Positions 16,305 to 25,297 of a DNA stretch of 64,000 bases are shown here, in pieces. The translations under genes were made by a program, and so were the position numbers. Position 1 is the stretch's first letter. Every line of letters starts with the position of its first letter. Source of the stretch: Novosphingobium decolorationis. Its GTDB lineage: Bacteria > Pseudomonadota > Alphaproteobacteria > Sphingomonadales > Sphingomonadaceae. Under the pieces are notes generated by a model. The model had not been told where the DNA came from and made no database searches. It was given only the letters and a program-made list of their open reading frames with translations. The stretch is from NCBI RefSeq assembly GCF_018417475.1, contig NZ_CP054856.1, positions 3,007,001 to 3,071,000 on the forward strand. The letters run 5' to 3'.

Positions 16305-18497
16305 GTGAGGACCCGAAGGGCTTTTCTTGCAACGGCGTCATGCCTGCCGCTCGCGCTGGCCGCCGCGCCCGTCGCGGCGCAGGATGCGGACGTGCAGGCC
16401 GAGCGGGTCATTGTCGTGACCGCGCAGCGCCGCGCCGAGGCGCAGGTCGACGTGCCGATCTCGATCACCGCGCTCGATGCCGGGATGCTGGAAACCGCCA
16501 ACGCGAATGAGCTTTCGGGCATCCAGAGCATGGTCCCTGCACTGCGCTTTGATCGCCAGAGCCAGTTCGTCCAGCCCACCATCCGCGGTGTGGGAACCAG
16601 CATCACCACTTCGGGCGGCGGCTCGAATGTCGGGATCTATGTCGACGGCTTCTATTCGCCCAACCCGGCCGAGGCCGACTTCGACCTTCTTCGGGTGCGC
16701 AGCGTGCAGGTTCTGAAAGGACCTCAAGGTACGCTTTTTGGCCGCAACACCACGGGCGGGGCGATCCTGGTCGAGACCGCCGATCCCAGTGTCGATCCGG
16801 CGATGGAATTTCGCGCCTCGCTCGCCAGCTTCGAGGCAATCCGCGCGCAAGGCTACGTCACGACAGGGCTGACCGATACCCTCGCGCTCGACCTTGAAGT
16901 CAACTACGCGACCGGCAAGGCCTACCAGCGCAACATCGCAAGCGGCGCGCGCGACCGGCGCTACCGCAACTGGCAGGTGCGCACGGGGCTGAAGCTCGAT
17001 CTGGGGGATGTCACCGCCAAGCTGCGCTACCAGCATGTCGAGACCGACGACCCGCGCCCGCTGCTCTACAACATCTTTGTCGACGATGTGCTGGGAGTCG
17101 GGGCGCCCAGCTTCGCGCCGCCCTCCACCTACACCACCGATCCCGACTTCTACGCGCCGGGGCCGGATCGCAGCTTCATCACGACCAACAACGACATCGT
17201 GCAGCTGACGCTCGAGGCGGACCTTGGCTTTGCCGAGCTCGCCTCCTTCACCCAGTACCGCGACCAGGACGTCGATGCCTCGCTCGATCTCGACAAGACC
17301 GCGCTGACGATCTTCCAGTACGGCCTGCCGGTCTTCAACCGCACCTTCACGCAGGAATTCCTGCTGACCTCCAGGCCCGGCCCGGCGCTGCAATATACCG
17401 CGGGGCTGTTCTACCTGTTCAACTCGGACCGCTACAAGACGTACGCGGACAACGCCGTGCCGCTGGGCTTTGGCCGGGTGCGCCTGGGCGGTTCGGACGC
17501 GCCCACGCGCAGCACCGCGGCCTTCGTCGACCTCACTTACGAGGTCACGCCCAGCCTCTTCGTGACGGGCGGCCTGCGCTATGCCCACGACACGATCACC
17601 CAAGCGTTCTACAACGTGGGGGAGGAGGCCTTCGACGTCGCCGACGTGAAGAGTGATCGCTTCACCCCGCGCCTTGTGGTGCGGTACAAGCCGAGCGATA
17701 CGACCAGCCTCTACGCCTCCTATGCGCGCGGCTACAAGGCGGCGATCCTTGATGTCGGCGGCTCGTGCCAGAATCCGCCCGATTTCGTCTGCAACGATGT
17801 CTCGCCCGAGACCATCGATGCCTTCGAGATCGGCTTCAAGACCGAGAGCGCACTGCTCAGCTTCGAGGCGGCGGCCTTCTACTACGACTACCGCAACCTG
17901 CAGGTCTCGCTCTTTACCGATGGCCGGGCCGAGATCATCAACGCCGCCAAGGCCGAGATCTACGGCGCGGAAGCTGCGCTTGCCTTGCGGCTGGGCGGCG
18001 GGTTCTCGATCACCGCGGGCGGCGCCTATGTCCATGGCCGCTACACCGACTTCCCGGGCGCCCCGGTCTACATGCCCTGCGCCGATTTCGGGCCGGATGT
18101 TGCGGCCTCGTGCGCGGCAGGCGGTGTCTCCTATCTTAACGTGCCGGTCGATCTGAAGAACGTCGACATGCAGCGTACGCCCGAGTTCACCGGCAACCTG
18201 GGCGCGCGCTGGGAGGTGGGGCTGGCTGGCGGCGAACTCGCCCTGTCGGGCAATTTCTACTACACGTCCTCGTTCTTCTTCGGCCCGTCGGGCACCCAGT
18301 TCCAGGGCGGTGACTATGAGACCCTCGCGCTGCGCGCGCAGTGGGACGACCCTGAAAGCCGCTTCTTCCTCGCCGTCTTCGGCGACAACGTGACCGACAG
18401 CCGCTACGTCAACCAGGTCCAGTACAACAACTTCGGTTTCGGCGCGACCTGGAGCCAGCCCCGCACCTGGGGTGTCGAGATCGGCTACAGGTACTGA
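16305..18497 (+). CDS. TonB-dependent outer-membrane receptor
   Basis: A 730-residue receptor. A signal peptide (LPLALAAAPVAAQ) is followed by the TonB box region ERVIVVTAQRR. The plug domain carries VDVPISITALDA, FVQPTIRGVGT and the VQVLKGPQGTLFGRNTTGGA motif near residue 135. A beta-barrel follows, ending in the aromatic YRY typical of outer-membrane insertion. The start is GTG 16305 after GGGGAGAAGG. It is the first gene of a plus-strand operon running to 24206 with a permease and catabolic enzymes. It probably imports the pathway substrate across the outer membrane; the ligand is unknown. Confidence 0.95.
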   Translation: MRTRRAFLATASCLPLALAAAPVAAQDADVQAERVIVVTAQRRAEAQVDVPISITALDAGMLETANANELSGIQSMVPALRFDRQSQFVQPTIRGVGTSITTSGGGSNVGIYVDGFYSPNPAEADFDLLRVRSVQVLKGPQGTLFGRNTTGGAILVETADPSVDPAMEFRASLASFEAIRAQGYVTTGLTDTLALDLEVNYATGKAYQRNIASGARDRRYRNWQVRTGLKLDLGDVTAKLRYQHVETDDPRPLLYNIFVDDVLGVGAPSFAPPSTYTTDPDFYAPGPDRSFITTNNDIVQLTLEADLGFAELASFTQYRDQDVDASLDLDKTALTIFQYGLPVFNRTFTQEFLLTSRPGPALQYTAGLFYLFNSDRYKTYADNAVPLGFGRVRLGGSDAPTRSTAAFVDLTYEVTPSLFVTGGLRYAHDTITQAFYNVGEEAFDVADVKSDRFTPRLVVRYKPSDTTSLYASYARGYKAAILDVGGSCQNPPDFVCNDVSPETIDAFEIGFKTESALLSFEAAAFYYDYRNLQVSLFTDGRAEIINAAKAEIYGAEAALALRLGGGFSITAGGAYVHGRYTDFPGAPVYMPCADFGPDVAASCAAGGVSYLNVPVDLKNVDMQRTPEFTGNLGARWEVGLAGGELALSGNFYYTSSFFFGPSGTQFQGGDYETLALRAQWDDPESRFFLAVFGDNVTDSRYVNQVQYNNFGFGATWSQPRTWGVEIGYRY

Positions 18498-18502
18498 CGC
18501 GC

Positions 18503-19897
18503 ATGCTGACCGACACCTCCATCGCCGAGAGCGAGGTTGCGACCGGAGAGGGGGCCGTTGCCACTGGCGCGCCGCCCGAACTTCCGGGCATGGCCTACCG
18601 CGCCTATGTCCTCGCTCTCCTGACGCTGATTTCGGCGCTGAGCGCGGTGGACCGGCAGATCCTCGACATTCTGGTCGAGCCGATCCGCGCCGATTTCGGC
18701 CTTTCCGATGGCCAGCTCGGGGCGCTGAACGGCATCGCCTATGCCGGTGTCTACGCGCTGGCCGTGATCCCGCTCGCGCGTCTGGCGGATCGCTATCCGC
18801 GCAAGATCGTGATTGCAGCCGGCATCGTCATCTGGAGCCTGGCCACGACCGCCTCCAGCCTTGCCCGCAATTTCACCCACCTGTTCGTCGCGCGCATGGG
18901 CGTGGGGCTGGGTGAGGGGGGGCTCAGTTCACCCGGCCCTGCGCTCCTGTCCGACCTGTTCCCGCGCCACCAGCGCGGCACGGTGACCTCGATCTACATG
19001 ACCGGCCCCGCCATCGGCATGGGCCTGGCTTACGCAATCGGCGGCTACGTGGTCGCCGCCTATGGCTGGCGTGCGGCGTTCCTGGTTGCCGGGCTTCCCG
19101 GTCTGGTGCTGGCCGCGCTGTTCTACCTCACCGTGCGCAACGTGCCCAAGGGCCTGGCGGATGGGTTGCGCGCCGATCCTCCGCAGCCGGGACTGGGGCG
19201 GACGCTCAAGGCTATCGCGGCCTTGCGCACGATCCTCTGGATGATCGTCGCGCTCGCCTGCCTCGCGCTCATGGTCAACGGGTTGCTGCGGTGGATTCCG
19301 GCCTATCTTACCCGCACGCAGGGGCTCGCGCCGGTCGAGTTCGGGGCCTGGCTCGGGGCTGCGGTGGGGACCGGCAGTTTCGTCGGCCACCTTGTCGGCG
19401 GGCCGCTCGCCGATTGGGTGGGGCGCCGCGATCCGCGCCGCCAGATGGGCATTGGTATCGCCGCCAGTCTGGGGGCTGCGCTCACAATTGTCGTGCTCTT
19501 CAACGCCCCTTCGATGGGGGTCTTCTATGGCCTTGCGGGCTTCCTGTCGTTCACCGGCGGGATCTTCGCGGCCCCGCTCATCATGGTCTGCACCACGCTG
19601 CCGCCCGTCTGGGCCCGCGCGACGACGGCGGCGATGACGCTGATGGCGGTCTACCTCGTGGGCTATGGCTTCGGACCGGCGCTGCTGGGGGTTCTCAGCG
19701 ATGCGCTCGCTCCATCGTTTGGAGAGGATGCGCTGCGCATCGCGCTCCTCTCCAGCACGGTCCTGGCGCTTCCCGCCACGTTCAGCTTCGCCATGGCCGC
19801 GCGCCACTATCGCGCTGACCTTGCCCAGAGCGAACGCCAGCTCGCCCGCGATGCCGGACGGACCGACACCCCCCATCCCGACAGGGAGACCCCGTGA
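18503..19897 (+). CDS. MFS permease, spinster-like
   Basis: A 464-residue inner-membrane transporter with about twelve helices. The family signature appears as LADRYPRKIVIAAG after helix 2, with the conserved GLGEGGLSSPGPALLSDLFP in helices 4-5, typical of spinster-like permeases common in sphingomonad catabolic loci. It starts 5 bases after the TonB receptor stop, so receptor and permease form an import pair from medium to cytoplasm. Solute specificity is not readable. Confidence 0.93.
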   Translation: MLTDTSIAESEVATGEGAVATGAPPELPGMAYRAYVLALLTLISALSAVDRQILDILVEPIRADFGLSDGQLGALNGIAYAGVYALAVIPLARLADRYPRKIVIAAGIVIWSLATTASSLARNFTHLFVARMGVGLGEGGLSSPGPALLSDLFPRHQRGTVTSIYMTGPAIGMGLAYAIGGYVVAAYGWRAAFLVAGLPGLVLAALFYLTVRNVPKGLADGLRADPPQPGLGRTLKAIAALRTILWMIVALACLALMVNGLLRWIPAYLTRTQGLAPVEFGAWLGAAVGTGSFVGHLVGGPLADWVGRRDPRRQMGIGIAASLGAALTIVVLFNAPSMGVFYGLAGFLSFTGGIFAAPLIMVCTTLPPVWARATTAAMTLMAVYLVGYGFGPALLGVLSDALAPSFGEDALRIALLSSTVLALPATFSFAMAARHYRADLAQSERQLARDAGRTDTPHPDRETP

Positions 19898-20553
19898 TGA
19901 CGACACCGCCCCGCCGCCTGCCCAACCTCCCGCGTGAGGAATGGACCGAGCCTGCACGCGATGTCTTCGCCTTCTGGGGCGAGCCCAATGCGCGCGAGGA
20001 AGGCTCGCGCACCAACATCATGATGGTGCTTGCCAACCACCCGGACATGGCCATGCCCTACAACCATTGGGCCAGGCACCTCCTGATGACCAACACGCTG
20101 CCCACCCGCGCGCTCGAACTGCTGATCCTGCGCGTCGCCTGGCGGGTGAAGAGCGCGTATGAATGGCACAACCATGTCGGCTACGGCCTCAACGCCGGGC
20201 TCACCCTCGAGGATATCGCCGCGATCCGCGACTACCCCGAAGGCGCGGGGCGCTGGGGCGAGGCGGACCGCCTCGTGCTCGATGCGGTCGATGATCTTAT
20301 GGACCAGCATAGCGTTTCGGATGCGACCTGGGAGGGCCTCGCGCGCCATTATGACCGGCGCCAGATGATGGATCTGGTCATGTCCATCGGCCACTACGTG
20401 ATGACGAGTTGGGCGCTGTCCTCCTTCGGCGTGCCGATAGAGGGCGATGTCGATCCCATCGGCTTTGATCTCAAGACCGCCTCGGGCGCAGGGCCGGCCC
20501 GTACCTTCAAGCCGGGCGAAGTCGACGATTGGGCGACGCGCAACCAGGCCTGA
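19897..20553 (+). CDS. Carboxymuconolactone decarboxylase (CMD) family protein
   Basis: A 218-residue all-helical protein of the CMD/AhpD superfamily. The family motif region reads ELLILRVAWRVKSAYEWHNH, with E89, H91 and H93. The CxxC pair of AhpD peroxidases is absent, so the protein fits the EWxxH-type members rather than the redox-active ones. ATG 19897 overlaps the permease stop (TGATG); GTG 19894 is an alternative. The function may be a lactone decarboxylase or hydrolase-like step; this is uncertain. Confidence 0.85.
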   Translation: MTTPPRRLPNLPREEWTEPARDVFAFWGEPNAREEGSRTNIMMVLANHPDMAMPYNHWARHLLMTNTLPTRALELLILRVAWRVKSAYEWHNHVGYGLNAGLTLEDIAAIRDYPEGAGRWGEADRLVLDAVDDLMDQHSVSDATWEGLARHYDRRQMMDLVMSIGHYVMTSWALSSFGVPIEGDVDPIGFDLKTASGAGPARTFKPGEVDDWATRNQA

Positions 20554-20692
20554 GCGCTCATTCCCGGCCCGCGCGCCATCGCCGGGCCGATAGAATGGCG
20601 GGCAGGCAAACGCGCAATTGCAGCGGGTCGGGTGCGGGGTCAGAACAGATCCCGACATCACTTCACGAACATGAGGGCGGAGGCATAGCAGC

Positions 20693-20923
20693 ATGGCGAC
20701 CGAGATCATCTTTCCCAAGATCGGCTTCTCGATGACCGAGGGGCAGATCGCGGAATGGACCTTTGGCGAGGGCGAGGAAGTGACCGAGGGCGAGTGCCTG
20801 TTCCTGCTCGAAGCCGACAAGTCCACCAACGAGGTGGAGGCCCCGGCCTCCGGTATTCTGCGCATCGCCGTGCCCGAGGGCGAGACGGTCCAGGTCGGCA
20901 CCATCGTCGGCATGATCGAATAA
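20693..20923 (+). CDS. Free-standing lipoyl carrier domain
   Basis: A 76-residue protein consisting of a single biotinyl/lipoyl fold. The lipoylation Lys43 sits in the hairpin LLEADKSTNEVEAP. The N-terminal half is IIFPKIGFSMTEG, as in E2 subunits of 2-oxoacid dehydrogenases. No E1/E3-binding or acyltransferase domain follows. It is encoded upstream of the E1 alpha and beta genes on the same strand, so it probably accepts the acyl group from that E1. GGGCGGAGG precedes the ATG. The missing E2 catalytic core must be supplied elsewhere, or the complex is unusual. Confidence 0.9.
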   Translation: MATEIIFPKIGFSMTEGQIAEWTFGEGEEVTEGECLFLLEADKSTNEVEAPASGILRIAVPEGETVQVGTIVGMIE

Positions 20924-20933
20924 GGCTTAGCCG

Positions 20934-22061
20934 ATGACGTTCAAGGTCGGTATTGTCGGCGCTGCCTGGGGCGGCATGGCCCATCTTCCCGCCTGGCGCG
21001 CGGTGCCCGGCGTCGAGGTGACCGCGATCTGCACCTCGCGCGAGGAGACCGCGCGCGCGGCCGCGCAGAAGCTGGGGGTGGAGCGCGCCTTCTGGGACGC
21101 CCACGAAATGTGCCGTGACCCCGATATCGACATCGTGGACCTGGGCACCCGGCCCAATTTCCGCCAGCCCTGGCTCGAGACCGCGCTCGCCCATGGCAAG
21201 CACGTCTACAACGCCTCGCCACACGCACCGGGATGGGAAGGCGCCAAGGCCATCGACGCGGCCTGGCAGGCCTCGGGCGCGGTGGGCGTGGTCGATGCCT
21301 TCATCGAATACGTGCCCGCCGTGCGCCGCCAGATCGAACTGGTGCACGAAGGCTATATCGGCACGCCCATCGGCGGGACCTGCCATCTCAACATCTCGCT
21401 GTTCAACCGCGCCTCGAAGCAGTTTCCCTACAACTGGTTCGCGCGTGGCGACGCGGGGGTTTCGGGCCTGCGCAACAATGGCAGCCACGCGCTCTACCCG
21501 CTTCTGGCCATGCTGGGACCGGTCGAGGAGGTGGTGGCCGACGATCGCCAGGTCCTCTCCGAATGGGTCTATGAGGACGGCGAGCGGGTCACGCCCGAGA
21601 CGACCGACACCGGCAACGCGCTGCTGCGCTTTGCGAACGGGCCCATCGTGCAGCTCCAGGCGGGCTGGGCGATGACGATGCACGATGGCTGGCTGCTCGA
21701 CATCTACGGGACGCAAGGGCGACTGGTTACCCGCGCGCCCACCTTTCCCAGCGCGCAGGACTGCACGCTGTGGGGCCTGAGGGCGCAGGACAAGCCCAAC
21801 CCGCACGCGCCGAGTGACCTGCAGGCGCTCGACATCCCCGAGGCGTACCGGGTGGACCCGGACCTGGCCATCGACGCAAGCTTCCCGATCCCCCCCTGCT
21901 TCCCGATGGCGTTGGCCATGCAGCGCATGGTCGCCGCGATTGGAGGCAAGGGCGCCGCGGCGCCCGACTTCGCCCGCGCGCTGGAAGTCGAGCGCTGCCA
22001 GGAGGCGATGTCCCGCGCGCAGGCGGAGAGGCGCTGGGTTGCGCTGTCCGAGGTGGCCTGA
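20934..22061 (+). CDS. Gfo/Idh/MocA-family oxidoreductase, atypical active site
   Basis: A 375-residue protein. The N-terminal Rossmann domain has VGIVGAAWGGMAHLPAW at residues 5-21. The C-terminal alpha/beta domain includes GGTCHLNISLFN and GLRNNGSHALYPLLAMLGP. Where the family normally has the EKP motif (catalytic Lys), this protein has YNASPHAPGW near residues 92-101. It begins 10 bases after the lipoyl protein and precedes the E1 genes. It is predicted to oxidise or reduce a hydroxy or keto group with NAD(P), but the missing Lys makes the chemistry uncertain. Confidence 0.82.
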   Translation: MTFKVGIVGAAWGGMAHLPAWRAVPGVEVTAICTSREETARAAAQKLGVERAFWDAHEMCRDPDIDIVDLGTRPNFRQPWLETALAHGKHVYNASPHAPGWEGAKAIDAAWQASGAVGVVDAFIEYVPAVRRQIELVHEGYIGTPIGGTCHLNISLFNRASKQFPYNWFARGDAGVSGLRNNGSHALYPLLAMLGPVEEVVADDRQVLSEWVYEDGERVTPETTDTGNALLRFANGPIVQLQAGWAMTMHDGWLLDIYGTQGRLVTRAPTFPSAQDCTLWGLRAQDKPNPHAPSDLQALDIPEAYRVDPDLAIDASFPIPPCFPMALAMQRMVAAIGGKGAAAPDFARALEVERCQEAMSRAQAERRWVALSEVA

Positions 22062-22101
22062 ATAAGCCTGTTTTACAGGTGTTTGTTCGGGGTGTTCCCG
22101 A

Positions 22102-22109
22102 GATATCGC
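22102..22109. promoter_or_regulatory. GCGATATC upstream site 2
   Basis: On the minus strand this reads GCGATATC. It lies 83 bases before the E1 alpha start, in a 130-base gap that breaks the operon spacing. Two short inverted repeats (CCTGT/ACAGG at 22067-22079 and TCGGG/CCCGA at 22087-22101) lie next to it. Confidence 0.3.
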
Positions 22110-22191
22110 CGTGGCGCAGCGGCTCTCGTTGACCTTGCCCGCGTGGCCCCTGACAGTTCCCCTCGACGCCTGAAGCGAGCGAGGTTTTCCC

Positions 22192-23187
22192 ATGACCCAA
22201 CCCAGTAACGCCCCCCAGCCGGATTCCGCCGCGCTGACCGACATCTTCCGCCGGATGCTGCGGATCGAGCGCAACGACGACGCGATCCTCTCCACCATCC
22301 GCAAGGGGCGCCTGCAGATGCCCTACTACTCCGCGCGCGGGCAGGAGGTGATCCCGGCAACGATCTCCCACTTCCTCACCGACGAGGACCAGATCTGCAC
22401 GATCTACCGCGGCATCCAGGACATGGTCGCCAAGGACATGCCGCTCAAACCCCTCTGGGCCGAGATCGCGGGCCGCATCGATGGCACCTGCAAGGGGAAG
22501 GGCGGCCCGATGCACCTCACCCACCCGCCGACGGGCGTGATGGTGACGACGGGCGTCGTGGGCTCCTCGATGCCGATTGCCAACGGCCTTGCCTGGGCGG
22601 CCAAGCTCGACGGTTCGCGGCGCGTGGTCATTGCCTATTTCGGCGATGGCGCCTCCAATATCGGGGCCTTCCACGAGTCGCTCAACCTGGCCTCGCTCTG
22701 GAAGCTGCCGGTCATCTTCGTGTGCCCCAACAATGGCTTTGCCGAACACACCCGCTTCGAGAACGGCACTTCGGTCGACCAAATCTCCAAGCGCGCGATC
22801 GGCTACGGCATGCCCGGCTTCACGGTCGACGGAAACGACCCCTGGGAGATGTACGCGCAAGTCTCCACCGCGATTGCGCGGGCGCGCGACGGAGAGGGGC
22901 CAACCCTGCTCGAATGCACGACCTTCCGCTTCCTCGGGCACGTCCTGGGCGATGACAACAAGTACATGGCCGAGGGCGAACTGGCCGCCGCGAAGGAGAA
23001 GGACCCGCTGCCCCTCTTCCGCCAGCGCCTGCTCGACGAAGGCCACGTGGACGAGGCGACGCTTGCCGCGATGCAGGCGAAGATCGAGGCGGAGGTGGCC
23101 GAGGCCCGTGACTTCGGCCTCGCCAGCGAACTTCCGTCGGTGGACGAGATCCGCCGCGATGTCTTTGCCCAGGAGATGATGGCATGA
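22192..23187 (+). CDS. 2-oxoacid (acetoin-type) dehydrogenase E1 alpha subunit
   Basis: A 331-residue ThDP-dependent E1 alpha subunit. The ThDP/Mg-binding motif GDGASNIGAFHESLNLAS is followed by KLPVIFVCPNNGFAE. Earlier come YSARGQEVIPA and the GTCKGKGGPMHL phosphorylation-loop-like motif. Length fits the AcoA-like/branched-chain alpha class. It overlaps the beta gene as ATGA, so the two are made together as an alpha2beta2 E1. It decarboxylates a 2-oxoacid (or cleaves an acetoin-like substrate) and passes the acyl unit to a lipoyl group, plausibly the product of 20693-20923. Confidence 0.92.
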   Translation: MTQPSNAPQPDSAALTDIFRRMLRIERNDDAILSTIRKGRLQMPYYSARGQEVIPATISHFLTDEDQICTIYRGIQDMVAKDMPLKPLWAEIAGRIDGTCKGKGGPMHLTHPPTGVMVTTGVVGSSMPIANGLAWAAKLDGSRRVVIAYFGDGASNIGAFHESLNLASLWKLPVIFVCPNNGFAEHTRFENGTSVDQISKRAIGYGMPGFTVDGNDPWEMYAQVSTAIARARDGEGPTLLECTTFRFLGHVLGDDNKYMAEGELAAAKEKDPLPLFRQRLLDEGHVDEATLAAMQAKIEAEVAEARDFGLASELPSVDEIRRDVFAQEMMA

Positions 23188-24206
23188 GCACGACGACAAC
23201 CCGCGCGGCCACAAACAACACTGGCACGAGCAAGATGAACAGCCTCCAGGCCGTGAACGCGGCGCTGCATCAGGCCATGGCCGCCGACGACAAGGTGCTT
23301 GTGCTTGGCGAGGACATCGCCGACCCCGAAGGCGGCGGCGTGACCGGCGCGACGGCGGGCCTTTCGACAAAGTTCGGGGGCGAGCGCGTGCGCTCCACCC
23401 CGATCTCGGAGCAGGCCATCATCGGCGCGGCCATTGGCGCCGCGCTTGCCGGGTACAAGCCGGTGGCCGAGATCATGCTGATGAACTTCACCACGGTCGC
23501 GATGGACATGATCTTCAACCACGCGGCCAAGCTGCGCTTCATGTCGGGCGGGCAGACCTCGGTGCCGATCACCATTCGCACGCTGACGGGCGCGGGCTGG
23601 CAGACCGCGGGCCAGCACGCCGACCACCTCGAAGGCTGGTACGCGCACGCAGCCGGGATCAAGGTCGTCGCGCCGTCCAATCCGGTCGATTACAAGGGCC
23701 TGCTTCTGTCGTGCATTGACGATCCGGACCCGTGCATCTTCATCGAGAGCGCGGGCTCGCTGTTCGTGCCCGCCGAAGTCCCGGACGACCAGGGGCCGAT
23801 CCCGCTCGGCAAGGCGCGCATCGTGCAGGAGGGTTCGGACCTTACCATTGTCACCTGGTCGAGCCAGACCGTGCGCGCACAGATGGCGCTCCCCGCGATG
23901 GCCGAGGCGGGCCTGTCGGTCGAACTCATCGACCTACGCACCATCTCGCCCTGGGACCGCGAAACCGTGCTCGCCTCGGTGCGCAAGACCGGGCGGCTCC
24001 TTGTCGCGCACGAGGCCGTGCGCGATTTCGGGCCCGGCGCGGAAATCGCCGCGACTGTTTCGGAAGAGCTGTTCGGCGTTCTCAAGGCCCCGGTTCGTCG
24101 CCTTGGCGCGCCCAAGTGCCCGGTGCCCTTCGCGAAGGTCCTGGAGGACGCCTATATCGTCCAGCCTGACCAGATGGTTGCCGCTGCGCAGACGCTGATG
24201 GGGTGA
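23184..24206 (+). CDS. 2-oxoacid dehydrogenase E1 beta subunit
   Basis: A 340-residue transketolase-like beta subunit. The pyrimidine domain contains VLVLGEDIADPEGG with the ThDP-activating Glu, then STPISEQAIIGAAIGAA and the catalytic region AGWQTAGQHADHLEGWYAHAAG. The C-terminal transketolase domain has IVTWSSQ, VELIDLRTISPWD and LLVAHEAVRDFGPGAEI. A poorly conserved N-terminal stretch of 17 residues precedes MNSLQAVNAAL, and a start there (ATG 23235) is possible. It is the last gene of the operon; repeat R1 follows. Confidence 0.92.
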   Translation: MSTTTTRAATNNTGTSKMNSLQAVNAALHQAMAADDKVLVLGEDIADPEGGGVTGATAGLSTKFGGERVRSTPISEQAIIGAAIGAALAGYKPVAEIMLMNFTTVAMDMIFNHAAKLRFMSGGQTSVPITIRTLTGAGWQTAGQHADHLEGWYAHAAGIKVVAPSNPVDYKGLLLSCIDDPDPCIFIESAGSLFVPAEVPDDQGPIPLGKARIVQEGSDLTIVTWSSQTVRAQMALPAMAEAGLSVELIDLRTISPWDRETVLASVRKTGRLLVAHEAVRDFGPGAEIAATVSEELFGVLKAPVRRLGAPKCPVPFAKVLEDAYIVQPDQMVAAAQTLMG

Positions 24207-24219
24207 GAGAATAAGTTGA

Positions 24220-24313
24220 TTCAAGGGGCCATTGCCCCTTGACCCCCAAATGGGCAACCTCACCTGTCTCGGCCACGGTGGCGCGCGTAAGGTGAGGTTG
24301 CCCGTTCGGAATT
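24220..24313. repeat. Intergenic repeat copy R1 (A-B, C remnant)
   Basis: Module A: arms TCAAGGGGC (24221-24229) and GCCCCTTGA (24234-24242) around loop CATT. Module B: a perfect 13-base inverted repeat GGGCAACCTCACC (24252-24264) with 24291-24303. Module C is reduced to GTTCGG-AATTCC. The copy fills the gap between the convergent E1 beta and acyl-CoA dehydrogenase genes. Confidence 0.85.
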
Positions 24314-24322
24314 CCTTCGTGA

Positions 24323-25297
24323 CTATCCCGCAGACGTCCGTTCCAGCACCGCATCGCCTGCGCTTTCGTTCCAGAACGCCGCGCTGCCACCCAGCGTGCG
24401 GTTCAGGAACGCGCGTTTCAGGAACAGGTGGACCGGATACTCGACGGTGAGGCCGATGCCGCCGTGGAACTGCACCGCCTCCTCGGCGACCTGCTTGTAG
24501 ACCTCGCAGCAGTGGGCTTTCATTGCGCCGAGCGCGAGGGGAGCGGCCTCGCTACTGGCCTCATAAAGCGCGGTTGCGGTTTCCAGTGCGACCTTGAGGT
24601 CGGCGGCGCGATGCTTGAGCGCCTGGAACATCGCGAGCGGCCGGTCGAACTGCCGGCGGGTGCCGAGGTACTCGATCGCCATGGCCAGGACAGCTTCGGC
24701 TCCGCCCAGCGCATCGCCCGCAAGGCCAAGGCACAGAAGGCCGTCGAGCCGTTCGGTCAGGGCCGCGGCTTCGGCACCCGCCGCCAGCGGGATGCGCGGG
24801 GCATCGGGTGCGGGTTCGACGCTGAACAGGCGGCGCGAGCCATCCCAGGTGGGAAAGGGCGTGATCTTTGCGCCTGCAAGGCCGACCAGAGCCACCTCGT
24901 CGGCGCTGCGCACAAGGATTTGGCTTGCCGTATCGGCATCGGGCACGGCGCTAAGGCCGTCTCCGGCGATGGTGAGCGAGGTCGTGATCGCCGCGCCCGC
25001 CATGGCGTTTTCCAGCAGCTCCTCGCGACCGGGGACGTCCGGGGCCTGGACCAGGGCCTCAAGCGCGAGGAACTGGGCCAGAGCCGGCCCGGGCATGCGC
25101 GCGCGGCCCATTTCGGTGAAGATCACGGCCAGGTCGCGCCGTTCGAGGCCAAGGCCGCCGAGCGCTTCGGGCACGCCGGCCATGAACCAGCCCAGCTCGG
25201 CCATTTGTGCCCAGGAGCCTTCGGCGTCCTGCGCGGCCTGCCAGTCGGGAAAGACCTTGCGGGCGTTGTCTTCCAGTTCGCGGCGCAGGGCGCTCAT
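24323..25297 (-). CDS. Acyl-CoA dehydrogenase, short beta-type subunit
   Basis: A 324-residue member of the acyl-CoA dehydrogenase family, shorter than the usual 380 residues. The C-terminal helical domain has LGTRRQFDRPLAMFQALKHRAADL and VQFHGGIGLTVEYPVHLFLKRA. The middle beta domain is poorly conserved and the typical catalytic Glu motif is absent. Its start overlaps the stop of the 394-residue dehydrogenase gene by 4 bases (GTGA/ATGA type). Such short-long pairs form heterotetramers in steroid and bile-acid side-chain oxidation. The pair likely acts as one FAD enzyme; the substrate is unknown. Confidence 0.88.
   Translation of the reverse strand: MSALRRELEDNARKVFPDWQAAQDAEGSWAQMAELGWFMAGVPEALGGLGLERRDLAVIFTEMGRARMPGPALAQFLALEALVQAPDVPGREELLENAMAGAAITTSLTIAGDGLSAVPDADTASQILVRSADEVALVGLAGAKITPFPTWDGSRRLFSVEPAPDAPRIPLAAGAEAAALTERLDGLLCLGLAGDALGGAEAVLAMAIEYLGTRRQFDRPLAMFQALKHRAADLKVALETATALYEASSEAAPLALGAMKAHCCEVYKQVAEEAVQFHGGIGLTVEYPVHLFLKRAFLNRTLGGSAAFWNESAGDAVLERTSAG

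Noticed and set aside
22067..22101. Two short inverted repeats (CCTGT/ACAGG and TCGGG/CCCGA) as a terminator or operator
   Set aside because: The stems are only 5 bp, there is no T-run, and they occur once, so I could not distinguish them from chance.
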